Positions 22,230 to 35,820 of a DNA stretch of 64,000 nucleotides are shown in pieces. Source of the stretch: Monoplex corrugatus (taxonomy: Eukaryota > Mollusca > Gastropoda > Littorinimorpha > Ranellidae); the NCBI GenBank assembly GCA_030674185.1, contig JAPXFY010000022.1:40642085-40706084 (forward strand). The letters are read 5' to 3'. A program made the translations under genes and the position numbers. Position 1 is the first letter of the stretch. The number at the start of each line of letters is the position of its first letter. A model generated the notes under the pieces. It worked only from the letters and a program-made list of their open reading frames with translations. It made no database searches and was not told the origin of the DNA.

Positions 22230-23865
22230 TGTATTATATGACATGCCTATTAAATGTGTTCTGATACAATTATTGTATTACAGGACATGACCGTTACATA
22301 TTTGATACAACTATTGTATTACAGGACGTGCCTGTTACACATCTGATACAATTATTGCATTACATGACATGCCTGTTACACATCTGATACAATTATTGTA
22401 TTACAGGACGTGCCTGTTACACATCTGATACAATTATTGCATTACATGACATGCCTGTTACACATCTGATACAATTATTGCATTACATGACATGCCTGTT
22501 ACACATCTGATACAATTATTGTATTACATGACATGCCTGTTACACATCTGATACAATTATTGTATTACATGACATGCCTGTTACACATCTGATACAATTA
22601 TTGTATTACATGACATGCCTGTTACACATCTGATACAATTATTGTATTACAGGACGTGCCTGTTACACATCTGATACAATTATTGCATTACATGACATGC
22701 CTGTTACACATCTGATACAATTATTGTATTACATGACATGCCTGTTACACATCTGATACAATTATTGTATTACAGGACGTGCCTGTTACACATCTGATAC
22801 AATTATTGCATTACATGACATGCCTGTTACACATCTGATACAATTATTGCATTACATGACATGCCTGTTACACATCTGATACAATTATTGCATTACATGA
22901 CATGCCTGTTACACATCTGATACAATTATTGCATTACATGACATGCCTGTTACACATCTGATACAATTATTGCATTACATGACATGCCTATTACACATCT
23001 GATACAATTATTGTATTACATGACATGCCTGTTACACATCTGATACAATTATTGCATTACATGACATGCCTGTTACACATCTGATACAATTATTGCATTA
23101 CAGGACGTGCCTGTTACACATCTGATACAATTATTGCATTACATGACATGCCTGTTACACATCTGATACAATTATTGTATTACATAACATGCCTGTTACA
23201 CATCTGATACAATTATTGCATTACAGGACATGCCTGTTACACATCTGATACAATTATTGCATTACATGACATGCCTGTTACACATCTGATACAATTATTG
23301 CATTACATGACATGCCTGTTACACATCTGATACAATTATTGTATTACATAACATGCCTGTTACACATCTGATACAATTATTGCATTACAGGACATGCCTG
23401 TTACACATCTGATACAATTATTGCATTACATGACATGCCTGTTACACATCTGATACAATTATTGCATTACATGACATGCCTGTTACACATCTGATACAAT
23501 TATTGTATTACATAACATGCCTGTTACACATCTGATACAATTATTGCATTACAGGACATGCCTGTTACACATCTGATACAATTATTGCATTACATGACAT
23601 GCCTGTTACACATCTGATACAATTATTGCATTACATGACATGCCTATTACACATCTGATACAATTATTGCATTACATGACATGCCTGTTACACATCTGAT
23701 ACAATTATTGTATTACATAACATGCCTGTTACACATCTGATACAATTATTGCATTACAGGACATGCCTGTTACACATCTGATACAATTATTGCATTACAT
23801 GACATGCCTGTTACACATCTGATACAATTATTGTATTACATAACATGCCTGTTACACATCTCTCT
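22230..23865 (+). repeat. Satellite A, right block (homogeneous 41 bp units)
   Basis: About 40 head-to-tail 41 bp units with CACATCTGATACAATTATTG and ATGACATGCCTGTTA. Far more uniform than the left block. GTATTACATAAC variants occur at 23177, 23341, 23505, 23710 and 23833, spacings 164, 164, 205 and 123, all multiples of 41, showing a tetrameric higher-order repeat with one 5-mer and one 3-mer variant. Confidence 0.96.
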
Positions 23866-23934
23866 CATACAATCATACTAACAGTTATATAGTCAACAAT
23901 TTCTACAAGTGCATATCAACAAGAGCTTTAAACA

Positions 23935-26540
23935 TATGCTCATTATACACTCCCTGCACAAATTATGTATTAAAACCACTGTCTGCTGCACATTCCTTGC
24001 ACATCTAATGTACGTTAACATATGCCTGTTGTACAACTCCTTGCAAATACTGGTTGTACATAAACATTAGTCTACTGCACACTCATGCATGTGCTGATTT
24101 ACATAAACATGCATTTACACCACACTCATTGCACATACTGATGTACATAAACGTTTACTGCACATTCCTTGCAATCTAATGTACATTAACATATACTATT
24201 GTACACTCCTTGCACATACTAATGTATGTTAACATATGCCTATTGTACACTCTTGCACATACTAATGTACGTTAACATATACATATTGTACACTCCTTGC
24301 ACATACTAATGTACATTAACATTACCTATTGTACACCTCCTTGATATACTAATGTACGTTAACATATATACCTATTGTACACTCCTTGCACATACTAATG
24401 TACGTTAACATATACCTATTGTACACTCCTTGCACTACTAATGTACATTACCATATACTATTGTACACTCCTTGACATACTAATGTACGTTAACATATAC
24501 CTATTGTACACTCCTTGACATACTAATGTACATTAACATATACTATTGTACACTACTTGCACATACTGATGTACGTTAACATATACCTATTGTACACTCC
24601 TTGACATACTAATGTACGTTAACATATGCCTATTGTACACTCCTTGCACATACTGATGTACGTTAACATATATCTATTGTACACTACTTGCACATACTGA
24701 TGTACGTTAACATATACCTATTGTACACTACTTGCACATACTGATGTACGTTAACATATATACCTATTGTACACTACTTGACATACTAATGTACGTTAAC
24801 ATATACCTATTGTACACTCCTTGACATACTGATGTACGTTAACATATATCTATTGTACACTACTTGCACATACTGATGTACTTAACATCCTATTGTACAC
24901 TACTTGCACATACTGATGTACTTAACATAATCTACTGCACACATAATGTCGATTACAAATATAACATTATTTACAGTACACATTCCTAATTGACATACTG
25001 ATGTACATAAACATGTCTACGCACATTCCTTGCACATACTGATGTTAACATATACTATTGTTACACTACACACTCCTTTACTACTGATGTACATATACAT
25101 GTCTACTACACACTACTTACATTACAAACATGATTAACATATAATATATGTCTACTGCCACCACTTCCTTGACATGATGTACATAAAATACGTCTACTGC
25201 ACACTCCTTATACATACTGATGTACATAAACATGTCTACTACACACTCCTTAACATACTGATGTACATAAAATGTCTACTGCACACTCCTTACACATACT
25301 GATGTACATAAACATGTCTACTACACACTCCTTTACACATACTGATGTACATAAAATGTCTACTACACACTCCTTACACATACTGATGTACATAAACATG
25401 TCTACTGCACACTCCTTACACATACTGATGTACATAAACATGTACTATCACACTCCTTACACATACTGATGTACATAAATAGTCTACTGCACACTCCTTA
25501 CACATACTGATGTACATAAACATGTCTACTGCACACTCTTACACATACTGATGTACATAAACATAGTCTACTGCACACTCCTTACACATACTGATGTACA
25601 TAAACATTCTACTGCACACTCCTTACACATACTGATGTACATAAACATGTCTACTGCACACTTCCCTTTCACATACTGATGTACATAAACATGTCTACTC
25701 ACACTCCTTACACATACTGATGTACATAAACATGTCTACTGCACACTCCTTACACATACTGATGTACATAAACATGTCTACTGCACACTCCTTACACATA
25801 CTGATGTACATAAACATAGTCTACTACACACTCCTTACACATACTGATGTACATAAACATTCTACTGCACACTCCTTACACATACTGATGTACATAAACA
25901 TGTCTACTGCACACTCCTTACACATACTGATGTACATAAACATGTCTACTGCACACTCCTTACACATACTGATGTACAAATTTTAAATATGTCTACTTGC
26001 ACCCCTCCTTACACATACTGATGTACTAACATCACACACCTACAATACGTCATTATCTGCACACTCCTTACACATACTGATGTACATAAACATCGTCTAC
26101 TGCACACTCCTTAACACATTACTGATGTACAATAATACATAAGTCTACTGCACACTCCTTACACATACTGATGTACATAAACATGTCTACTACACACTTC
26201 TTACACATACTGATGTACATAAACATATCTACTGCACACTCCTTACACATACTGATGTACATAAACATATCTACTGCACACTCCTTACACATACTGATGT
26301 ACATAAACATGTCTACTGCACACTCCTTACACATACTGATGTACATAAACATGTCTACTGCACACTCCTTACACATACTGATGTACATAAACATGTCTAC
26401 TGCACACTCCTTACACATACTGATGTACATAAACATACGTCTACTGCACACTCCTTACACATACTGATGTACATAAACATGTCTACTGCACACTCCTTAC
26501 ACATACTGATGTGCATAAACATGTCTACTGCACACATATA
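23935..26540 (+). repeat. Satellite B (42-44 bp units)
   Basis: Left part (to about 25000) has units with CATACTAATGTACGTTAACA and TATTGTACACTCCTTGCA; right part has CATACTGATGTACATAAACA and TGTCTACTGCACACTCCTTA, exactly 42 bp. The latter reads as a 14-residue repeat (MYINMSTAHSLHIL), an artefact of the period being divisible by three. Small indels are frequent before about 26150; the last 8-9 units are uniform. Confidence 0.95.
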
Positions 26541-27186
26541 CCTACTGCGAACTGACCACATGAAAATGATCAAGTTTCTGTCTGTTTATCTTTCCCTCTT
26601 TCTGTGCACTGGATACAGCAAACAGCACACTAAGACAATATGTAAATCTCAATCACAATGAAACAAACAAACAACAACAACAACAAAAAAGCACAGCACA
26701 ATGTATCACATAACTTTAAGAAAAAAAAGAAATTAAAAAATATTTTAAAAAAATTAATCACAGGAATATTAAACAAACAAACAAAAACCCCACAGCATCT
26801 CACTCTGAATCAAGTGGCTACGAAAACTTGCATCCACCAACATCACAACAAAGCTAATCAGTGACAACCGTATGTCAATACACACTGCAGCAGATCCCCC
26901 CTCTCCCACATGAAATCCCAAACTACAAAGCCCAAGTCCACTATGTATATTGACACCTTCTTCCAAAGACACAAGGTTCACTTTCAGTGGATCTACACAC
27001 CTCCCAACTTCTGAGGGGACAACTGCAATTGCATTGACAAAATAAATAAAATATAATAAACAAAATAAAATATAAAAAAAATTTAAAAAGGGGTGGGGAA
27101 CCCCTCCTTCAGTGGATCTACACACCTCCCAACTTCTGAGGAGACATGTTGCAATTGTGTTGATGGGGGAAAGTTTAAGTGGGACC
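26541..27186. other. Spacer with a 60 bp direct duplication
   Basis: A block beginning CAGTGGATCTACACACCTCC occurs at about 26976-27040 and again at about 27110-27160 with few differences. A-rich stretches lie between. No gene recognised. Confidence 0.65.
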
Positions 27187-27292
27187 CCCTCCACACAAAC
27201 ATACATACATACATATATATAAAAAAAAAAAAAAAAATGTTTATATATATGTAAATATATATATATATATGTATGTATATATATATACACAC

Positions 27293-27345
<53 letters not shown>

Positions 27346-27415
27346 ATATATATATATATTATATATATACATATGTGTGTGTGTGTGTGTGTGTACACAC
27401 ACACACAGTGCACAG
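27187..27415. repeat. (TA)n/(CA)n compound microsatellite
   Basis: ATACATAC, poly(A), TATATA, CA, TATATA, GT and CA blocks in sequence. The outer TATA blocks and the GT/CA pair could form hairpins. Confidence 0.93.
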
Positions 27416-27761
27416 AATAGGCCTACGCAGCCCAGTAAGTTCCCTATTTACATTCACACAAATGCCCCCCCCCCCCCCACACACACACAACTGTAGAACA
27501 AACAAAACCAAAAAAAATCCAAATAGAAACATAAGTGAAAATGACGTTCCCAACCTTTTCATGCTCGCCCGCACGCACTCACAACACACAGAGATAAATT
27601 CCACCTCTCCCTACAGCCTACAAAGGGAGACAATCTCTACACACCCCAACCTCTCACACCACATTGTTATCTCCCAGCTCCAGACATACAAATTCTCCCA
27701 AGCACTGCCATGTTCCCACATTCCTCCATTTCTGCCCTCCACACTAAAGACGGCTGTTTCC

Positions 27762-28100
27762 TACCATCTAGAATCCAGTTTTATTTTCTACCATCTAAAT
27801 CCAGTTTTGTTTTCTACACATCTCACATACCTTCCCAGGAATCAATTTTATTTTCTACCATCTGAACAGTTGTTTCTACTACCATTAAGTTTATCTAGTT
27901 TTCTACCATCTGAATCCAGTTTTGTTTTCTACCATCTAATCCAGTTTTAGTTTATTTACCATCTAGAATTCAGTTCTTGTTTTGTACTACCATCTAAATC
28001 CAGTTTTCGATTTTCTTTTACCCAATCTAAATCCAGTTTTGCTTTTTACCAATACTTGAATTCCTCATTTTCATTTTTTTGTACCATCTAACTATTCAGT
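27762..28100 (+). repeat. Degenerate minisatellite with TTTTCTACCATCTAAATCCA core
   Basis: About ten irregular units of roughly 26-30 bp sharing TTTTCTACCATCT and CCAGTTTTGTTTT. It merges into satellite C, which shares the ACCATCTA and TTTTCTAC words, so the two are probably related. Confidence 0.8.
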
Positions 28101-31100
28101 TTTGCTTTTCTTACCATCTACACTCTGTTTTTACTATTTATGGGCAGTTATACTTTGTACCATCTACACTCTATTTTCTACTGTCTATGGGCAGTTTTAC
28201 TTTGTACCATCTTTACACTCTATTTTCTACTGTCTATGGGCAGTTTTACTTTGTACCATCTACACTCTATTTTCTACTGTCTATGGGCAGTTTTACTTTG
28301 TACCATCTACACTCTATTTTCTACTGTCTATGGGCAGTTTACTTTGTACCATCTACACCTATTTTCTACTGTCTATGGGCAGTTTACTTTGTACCATCTA
28401 CACTCTATTTTCTACTGTCTATGGGCAGTTTTACTTTGTACCATCTAGAAGTGTACACCCTATTTTTTCTATCTGTCCTAAAATTTAATCAGGGGCAGTT
28501 TACTTTGTACCATCTACACTCTATTTTCTACTGTCTATGGGCAGTTTTACTTTTTACACATCATACAGTGTACCACTCTTTTTCTACTGTCTATGGGCAG
28601 TTTTACTTTGTACCATCTACACTCTATTTTCTACTGTCTATGGGCAGTTTTACTTTGTACCATCTACACTCTATTTTCTACTGTCTATGGGCAGTTTTTC
28701 CCTTGTGTACCATAGTCTATACACCATCTATTTTCTGCTGTCTATGGGCAGCTTTTAACTTTGTACCATTCTACATCTATTTTCTACTGTCTAGGGGATG
28801 GCACCTAGTTATACTTACTTTGTACCATCTACACTCTATTTTCTACTGTCTATGGGCAGTTTTACTTTGTACCATCTACTATGTGTTACACTCTATTTTC
28901 TACTGTCTATGGGCAGTTTTACTTTGTACCATCTACACTCTATTTTCTACTGTCTATGGGCAGTTTTACTTTGTACCATCTACACTCTATTTTCTACTGT
29001 CTATGGGCAGTTTTACTTTGTACCATCTACACTCTATTTTCTGCTGTCTATGGGCAGCTTTACTTTGTACATCTACACTCTATTTTCTACTGTCTATGGG
29101 CAGCTTTACTTTGTACCATCTACACTCTATTTTCTGCTGTCTATGGGCAGTTTTACTTTGTACCATCTACACTCATTTTCTGCTGTCTATGGGCAGTTTT
29201 ACTTTGTACCATCTACACCCTATTTTCTACTGTCTATGGGCAGCTTTACTTTGTACCATCTACAGTGTACACTCTATTTTCTACTGTCTATGGGCAGTTT
29301 TACTTTGTACCATCTACACCTATTTTCTACTGTCTATGGGCAGTTTTATTTTGTACCATCTACACCCCTATTTTCTACTGTCTATGGGCAGTTTTACTTT
29401 GTACCATCTACAGTGTACACTCTATTTTCTACTGTCTATGGGCAGTTTTACTTTGTACCATCTACACTCTATTTTCTACTGTCTATGGGCAGTTTTACTT
29501 TGTACCATCTACAGTGTACACTCTATTTTCTACTGTCTATGGGCAGTTTTACTTTGTACCATCTACACTCTATTTTCTACTGTCTATGGGCAGCTTTACT
29601 TTGTACCATCTAAGTGTACACCTATTTTCTACTGTCTATGGGCAGTTTTACTTTGTACCATCTAAGTGTACACCCTATTTTCTACTGTCTATGGGCAGTT
29701 TTACTTTGTACCATCTAAAGTGTACACTCTATTTTCTACTGTCTATGGGCAGTTTTACTTTGTACCATCTAAAGTGTACACCCTATTTTCTACTGTCTAT
29801 GGGCAGTTTTACTTTGTACCATCTACACTCTATTTTCTACTGTCTATGGACAGCTTTACTTTGTACCATCTAAAGTGTACACCCTATTTTCTACTGTCTA
29901 TGGGCAGTTTTACTTTGTACCATCTACACTCTATTTTCTACTGTCTATGGGCAGTTTTATTTGTACCATCTACACTCTATTTTCTATTGTCTATGGGCAG
30001 TTTTACTTTGTACCATCTACACCCTATTTTCTACTGTCTATGGGCAGTTTTACTTTGTACCATCTACAGTGTACACCCTATTTTCTACTGTCTATGGGCA
30101 GTTTTACTTTGTACCATCTACACCCTATTTTCTACTGTCTATGGACAGCTTTACTTTGTACCATCTACACCCTATTTTCTACTGTCTATGGGCAGTTTTA
30201 CTTTGTACCATCTACAGTGTACACCCTATTTTCTACTGTCTATGGGCAGTTTTACTTTGTACCATCTACACCCTATTTTCTACTGTCTATGGACAACTTT
30301 ACTTTGTACCATCTACACTCTATTTTCTACTGTCTATGGGCAGCTTTACTTTGTACCATCTACACTCTATTTTCTACTGTCTATGGGCAGCTTTACTTTG
30401 TACCATCTACACTCTATTTTCTACTGTCTATGGGCAGCTTTACTTTGTACCATCTACACTCTATTTTCTACTGTCTATGGGCAGCTTTACTTTGTACCAT
30501 CTACACTCTATTTTCTACTGTCTATGGGCAGCTTTACTTTGTACCATCTACACTCTATTTTCTACTGTCTATGGGCAGCTTTACTTTGTAACATCTACAC
30601 CCTATTTTCTACTGTCTATGGGCAGCTTTACTTTGTACCATCTACACCCTATTTTCTACTGTCTATGGGCAGCTTTACTTTGTACCATCTAAAGTGTACA
30701 CCCTATTTTCTACTGTCTATGGGCAGTTTTACTTTGTACCATCTAAAGTGTACACCCTATTTTCTACTGTCTATGGGCAGTTTTACTTTGTACCATCTAC
30801 ACTCTATTTTCTACTGTCTATGGGCAGCTTTACTTTGTACCATCTACAGTGTAGACTCTATTTTCTGCTGTCTATGGGCAGCTTTACTTTGTATGTGTAC
30901 CATCTACAGTGTACACCCTATTTTCTGCTGTCTATGGGCAGCTTTACTTTGTATGTGTACCATCTACAGTGTACACCCTATTTTCTGCGGTCTATGGGCA
31001 GCTTTACTTTGTATGTGTACCATCTAAAGTGTACACTCTATTTTCTGCTGTCTATGGGCAGCTTTACTTTGTATGTGTACCATCTACAGTGTACACCCTA

Positions 31101-31189
31101 TTTTCTGCTGTCTATGGGCAGTTTTACTTTATACCATCTACACTATTTTTTCTACTGTCTATGGGCAGCTTTACTTTGTACCATCTACA
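28081..31189 (+). repeat. Satellite C (47 bp units)
   Basis: Units carry TACCATCTACACTCTATTTT and CTACTGTCTATGGGCAGTTT. Roughly 64 units by length. A sub-variant adds CAGTGTACAC or AAGTGTACAC after ACCATCT. From 30841 to about 31130 the array switches to exact 60 bp units that also contain TTTGTATGTGTACC. The consensus has no stop codon in any plus-strand frame, which explains open frames up to 528 codons; I do not regard these as genes. Confidence 0.96.
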
Positions 31190-31497
31190 TTCAGTCTGCC
31201 CATTTTCTGGTTTCTTTCCAGCATCTGCTCATACCTACTACAAACATACGTTCAAATTTAGGACAGAGTTGTTGAGTAAAGTGCAATTATTTCTACTGAA
31301 TTAATAATGTCAGCCGTGCACCATGGGTGGAAATGACTCAAGACAGTTTTGAAGCCCACATCTCTAGATCTTCCTGCACTTTGTGGCTCAGGAAAAAAGA
31401 CAATGGAATTAAAGGCATATAAACATATGTGGCCTTCCTGTGCTTTGTGGGTCAAAGCCTAATGTGTGCGTGCACTATGGTCTGCTCTGACCCACGA
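31190..31497. other. Spacer between satellites C and D
   Basis: Not tandem. The words CTTCCTG(C/T)(A/G)CTTTGTGG occur twice (near 31370 and 31435). No gene recognised. Confidence 0.6.
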
Positions 31498-34400
31498 AGC
31501 AACCCAGGCCTATGTAACATGATGCACGGCAAGTGGTTAGCACACACACAACCCAGGCCTATGTAACATGAGGCACGGCAAGTGGTTAGCACACACACAA
31601 CCCAGGCCTATGTAACATGAGGCACGGCAAGTGGTTAGCACACACACAACCCAGGCCTATGTAACATGAGGCACGGCAAGGGGTTAGCACAGACAACCCA
31701 GGCCTAAGTAACATGAGGCACGGCAAGGGGTTAGCACAGACAACCCAGGCCTATGTAACATGAGGCACGGCAAGTGGTTAGCACAGACAACCCAGGCCTA
31801 TGTAACATGAGGCACGGCAAGTGGTTAGCACAGACAACCCAGGCCTATGTAACATGATGCACAGCAAGGGCTTAGCACAGACACAACCCAGGCCTGTGTA
31901 ACATGATGCACGGCAAGTGGTTAGCACAGACAACCCAGGCCTATGAAACATGATGCACGGCAAGTGGTTAGCACAGACAACCCAGGCCTATGTAACATGA
32001 TGCACGGCAAGGGGTTAGTACAGACAACCTAGGCCTATGTAACATGATGCACGGCAAGTGGTTAGCACAGACAACCCAGGCCTATGTAACATGATGCACG
32101 GCAAGTGGTTAGTACAGACAACCCAGGCCTATGTAACATGATGCACGGCAAGTGGTTAGTACAGACAACCCAGGCCTATGTAACATGATGCACAGCAAGA
32201 TAGCACAGACAACCCAGGCCTATGTAACATGAGGCACGGCAAGTGGTTAGCACAGACAACCCAGGCCTATGTAACATGATGCACAGCAAGGGCTTAGCAC
32301 AGACACAACCCAGGCCTGTGTAACATGATGCACGGCAAGTGGTTAGCACAGACAACCCAGGCCTATGAAACATGATGCACGGCAAGTGGTTAGCACAGAC
32401 AACCCAGGCCTATGTAACATGATGCACGGCAAGGGGTTAGTACAGACAACCCAGGCCTATGTAACATGATGCACGGCAAGTGGTTAGCACAGACAACCCA
32501 GGCCTATGTAACATGATGCACGGCAAGTGGTTAGTACAGACAACCCAGGCCTATGTAACATGATGCACGGCAAGTGGTTAGCACAGACAACCCAGGCATA
32601 TGTAACATGATGCACGGCAAGGGGTTAGTACAGACAACCCAGGCCTATGTAACATGATGCACGGCAAATGGTTAGCACAGACAACCCAGGCCTATGGAAC
32701 ATGATGCACAGCAAGGTAGCACAGACAACCCAGGCCTATGTAACATGATGCACGGCAAGTGGTTAGCACAAACAACCCAGGCCTATGTAACATGATGCAC
32801 GGCAAGTGGTTAGCACAAACAACCCAGGCCTATGTAACATGATGCACGGCAAGTGGTTAGCACAGACAACCCAGGCCTATGTAACATGATGCACGGCAAT
32901 GGGTTAGCACAGACAACCCAGGCCTATGTAACATGATGCACGGCAAGTGGTTAGCACAGACAACCCAGGCCTATGTAACATGGATGCACGGCAAGTGGTT
33001 AGCACAGACAACCCAGGCCTATGTAACATGATGCACAGCAAGATAGCACAGACAACCCAGGCCTATGTAACATGATGCACGGCAAGTGGTTAGCACAGAA
33101 CAACCCAGGCCTATGTAACATGATGCACGCAATGTTAGCACAGACAACCCAGGCCTATGTAACATGATGCACGGCAAGTGGTTAGCACAGACAACCCAGG
33201 CCTATGTAACATGGTGCACGGCAAGTGGTTAGCACAGACACAACCCAGGCTATGTAACATGATGCACGGCAAGTGGTTAGCACAGAGAACAACCCAGGCC
33301 TATGTAACATGATGCACGGCAAGTGGTTAGCACAGACAACCCAGGCCTATGTAACATGATGCACGGCAAGTGTTAGCACAGACAACCCAGGCCTATGTAA
33401 CATGATGCACGGCAAGTGGTTAGCACAGACAACCCAGGCCTATGTAACATGATGCACGGCAAGATAGCACAGACAACCCAGGCCTATGTAACATGATGCA
33501 CGGCAAGTGTTAGCACAGACAACCCAGGCCTATGTAACATGATGCACGGCAATGGTTAGCACAGACAACCCAGGCCTATGTAACATGATGCACGCAAGTG
33601 ATAGCACAGACAACCCAGGCCTATGTAACATGATGCACGGCAAGTGGTTAGCAACAACAAACCCAAAGGCCTATGTAACATGATGCACGGCAAGTGGTTA
33701 GCACAACAACCCAGGCCTATGTAACATGATGCACGGCAAGTGGTTAGCACAGACAACCCAGGCCTATGTAACATGATGCACGGCATAGGGTTAGCACAGA
33801 CAACCAAGGCCTATGTAACATGATGCACGGCAAGTGGTTAGCACAGACAACCCAGGCTATGTAACATGATGCACGGCAAGTGGTTAGCACAGACAACCCA
33901 GGCCTATGTAACATGATGCACAGCAAGTACAAGACACAGACAAACACCAGGCCTATGTAACATGATGCACGGCAAGTGGTTAGCACAGACACACCCAGGC
34001 CTATGTAACATGATGCACGGCAAGTTTAGCACAGACAACCCAGGCCTATGTAACATGATGCACGGCAAGTGGTTAGCACAGACAACCCAGGCCTATGTAA
34101 CATGATGCACGGCAAGTGGTTAGCACAGAACAACCCAGGCCTATGTAACATGATGCACGGCAAGTGGTTAGCACAGACACAACCCAGGCCTATGCAACAT
34201 GATGCACGGCAAGTGGTTAGCACAGACAACCCAGGCCTATGTAACATGATGCACGCAAGGTTAGCACAGACAACCCAGGCCTATGTAACATGATGCACGG
34301 CAAGTGGTTAGCACAGACAACCCAGGCCTATGTAACATGATGCACGGCAAGTAGCACAGATAACCCAGGCTATGAACATGATCCGCAAGTTAGCACAGAC

Positions 34401-35625
34401 ACCAGGCCTATGTAACATGATGCACGGCAAGTGTTAGCACAGACAACCCAGGCCTATGTAACATGATGCACGGCAAGCCGGTATAAATAGCACCAAGACA
34501 AAACAACCCAGGCTATGAACATGATGCACGCAAGGGGTAGCACAGACAACCAGGCCTAACTAACCAATGTATGCACGGCAAAGATATGCACATGACACCA
34601 CCAGGCCTATGTAACATGATGCACGGCAAGTTAGCACGACAACCAGGCCTATGTAACATGATGCACAACACAAGGCAAGATAAGCACAGACCAAACCCAG
34701 GCCTATGTAACATGATGCACGGCAAGTAGCACAGACAACCCAGGCCTTGTAACATGATGCACGGAAATAGCACAGACAACCCAGGCCTTGTAACATGATG
34801 CACGGCAAGTAGCACAGACAACCAGGCTATGTAATGTGCAAGGCAAGTAGCACAGACACCCAGGCTATGTAACATGATGCACGGCAAGTGGTTAGCACAG
34901 ACAAACCCAGGCCTTGTAACATGATGCACGGCAAGGGTTAGCACAGACAACCCAGGCCTATGTAACATGGTGCACAACAAGGGGTTAGCACAGACAACCC
35001 AGGCCTATGTAACATGGTGAACAGCAAGTGGTTAGCACAGACAACCCAGGTCTATGTAACATGGTGCACAGCAAGGGGTTAGCACAGACAACCCAGGCCT
35101 ATGTAACATGATGCACGGCAAGGGCTTAGCACAGACAACCCAGGCCTGTGTATCATGATGCACGGCAAGGGGTTAGCACAGACAACCCAGGCCTGTGTAA
35201 CATGATGCACGGCAATGGGTTAGCACAGACAACCCAGGCCTATGTAACATGATGCACAGCAAGATAGCACCGACAACCCAGGCCTATGTAACATGATGCA
35301 CGGCAAGGGGTTAGTACAGACAACCCAGGCCTATGTGACAATGCACAGCAAGATAGCACAGACAACCCAGGCCAATGTAACATGATGCACGGCAAGTGGT
35401 TAGCACAAACAACCCAGGCCTATGTAACATGATGCACAGCAAGATAGCACAGACAACCCAGGCCTATGTAACATGATGCACGGCAAGGGCTTAGCACAGA
35501 CAACCCAGGCCTATGTAACATGATGCACGGCAAGTGGTTAGCACAGACAACCCAGGCCTATGTAACATGATGCACGGCAAGTGGTTTGCACAGACAACCC
35601 AGGCCTATGTAACATGGTGCACACG
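31498..35625 (+). repeat. Satellite D (47 bp units, unrelated to C)
   Basis: Units carry CAACCCAGGCCTATGTAACA and TGATGCACGGCAAGTGGTTA followed by GCACAGA. Roughly 88 units by length. Early units have GAGGCACGG; a shorter form lacks GTGGT and reads AGCAAGATAGCACAGA. Units between about 33100 and 34900 carry many 1-6 base deletions and insertions, while both ends are clean. Confidence 0.96.
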
Positions 35626-35807
35626 TTATTGTTCAATGGTGGCAGTTGACCACTTACCTGCAGCCTAAGACAGTCCACACGACAGCCCACAGATAATCTA
35701 TGTTCTCACCTTAGCAACTTGTGTCCAGCTTCCCGACACTGTATACCGCACACCCAAAGCTGTGATCCAACACCTTAGCCAGTGTACGTCAAGGCGAGAA
35801 CACCAAC
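35626..35807. other. Spacer between satellite D and the Penelope-like insertion
   Basis: Single-copy-looking sequence, no feature recognised. Confidence 0.5.
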
Positions 35808-35820
35808 AACCCATCTGGCC

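Noticed and set aside
16858..23865. CRISPR-like array (regular repeats of 41-44 bp)
   Set aside because: There are no unique spacers; the whole unit repeats. No cas genes and the context is eukaryotic.
26171..26467. 14-residue repeat protein (MYINMSTAHSLHIL)
   Set aside because: Satellite B has a 42 bp period, so it keeps frame by arithmetic. Neighbouring units with indels break it.
28079..31304. Open frames up to 528 codons across satellite C
   Set aside because: The 47 bp consensus has no stop triplet in any plus-strand frame, so frames run on automatically. For a random 47-mer that has a chance of roughly one in ten, (61/64)^47. The period is not a multiple of three, so the protein would be a 47-residue cycle with no known similarity.
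31498..35625. CRISPR-like array in satellite D
   Set aside because: Units are contiguous with no spacers.
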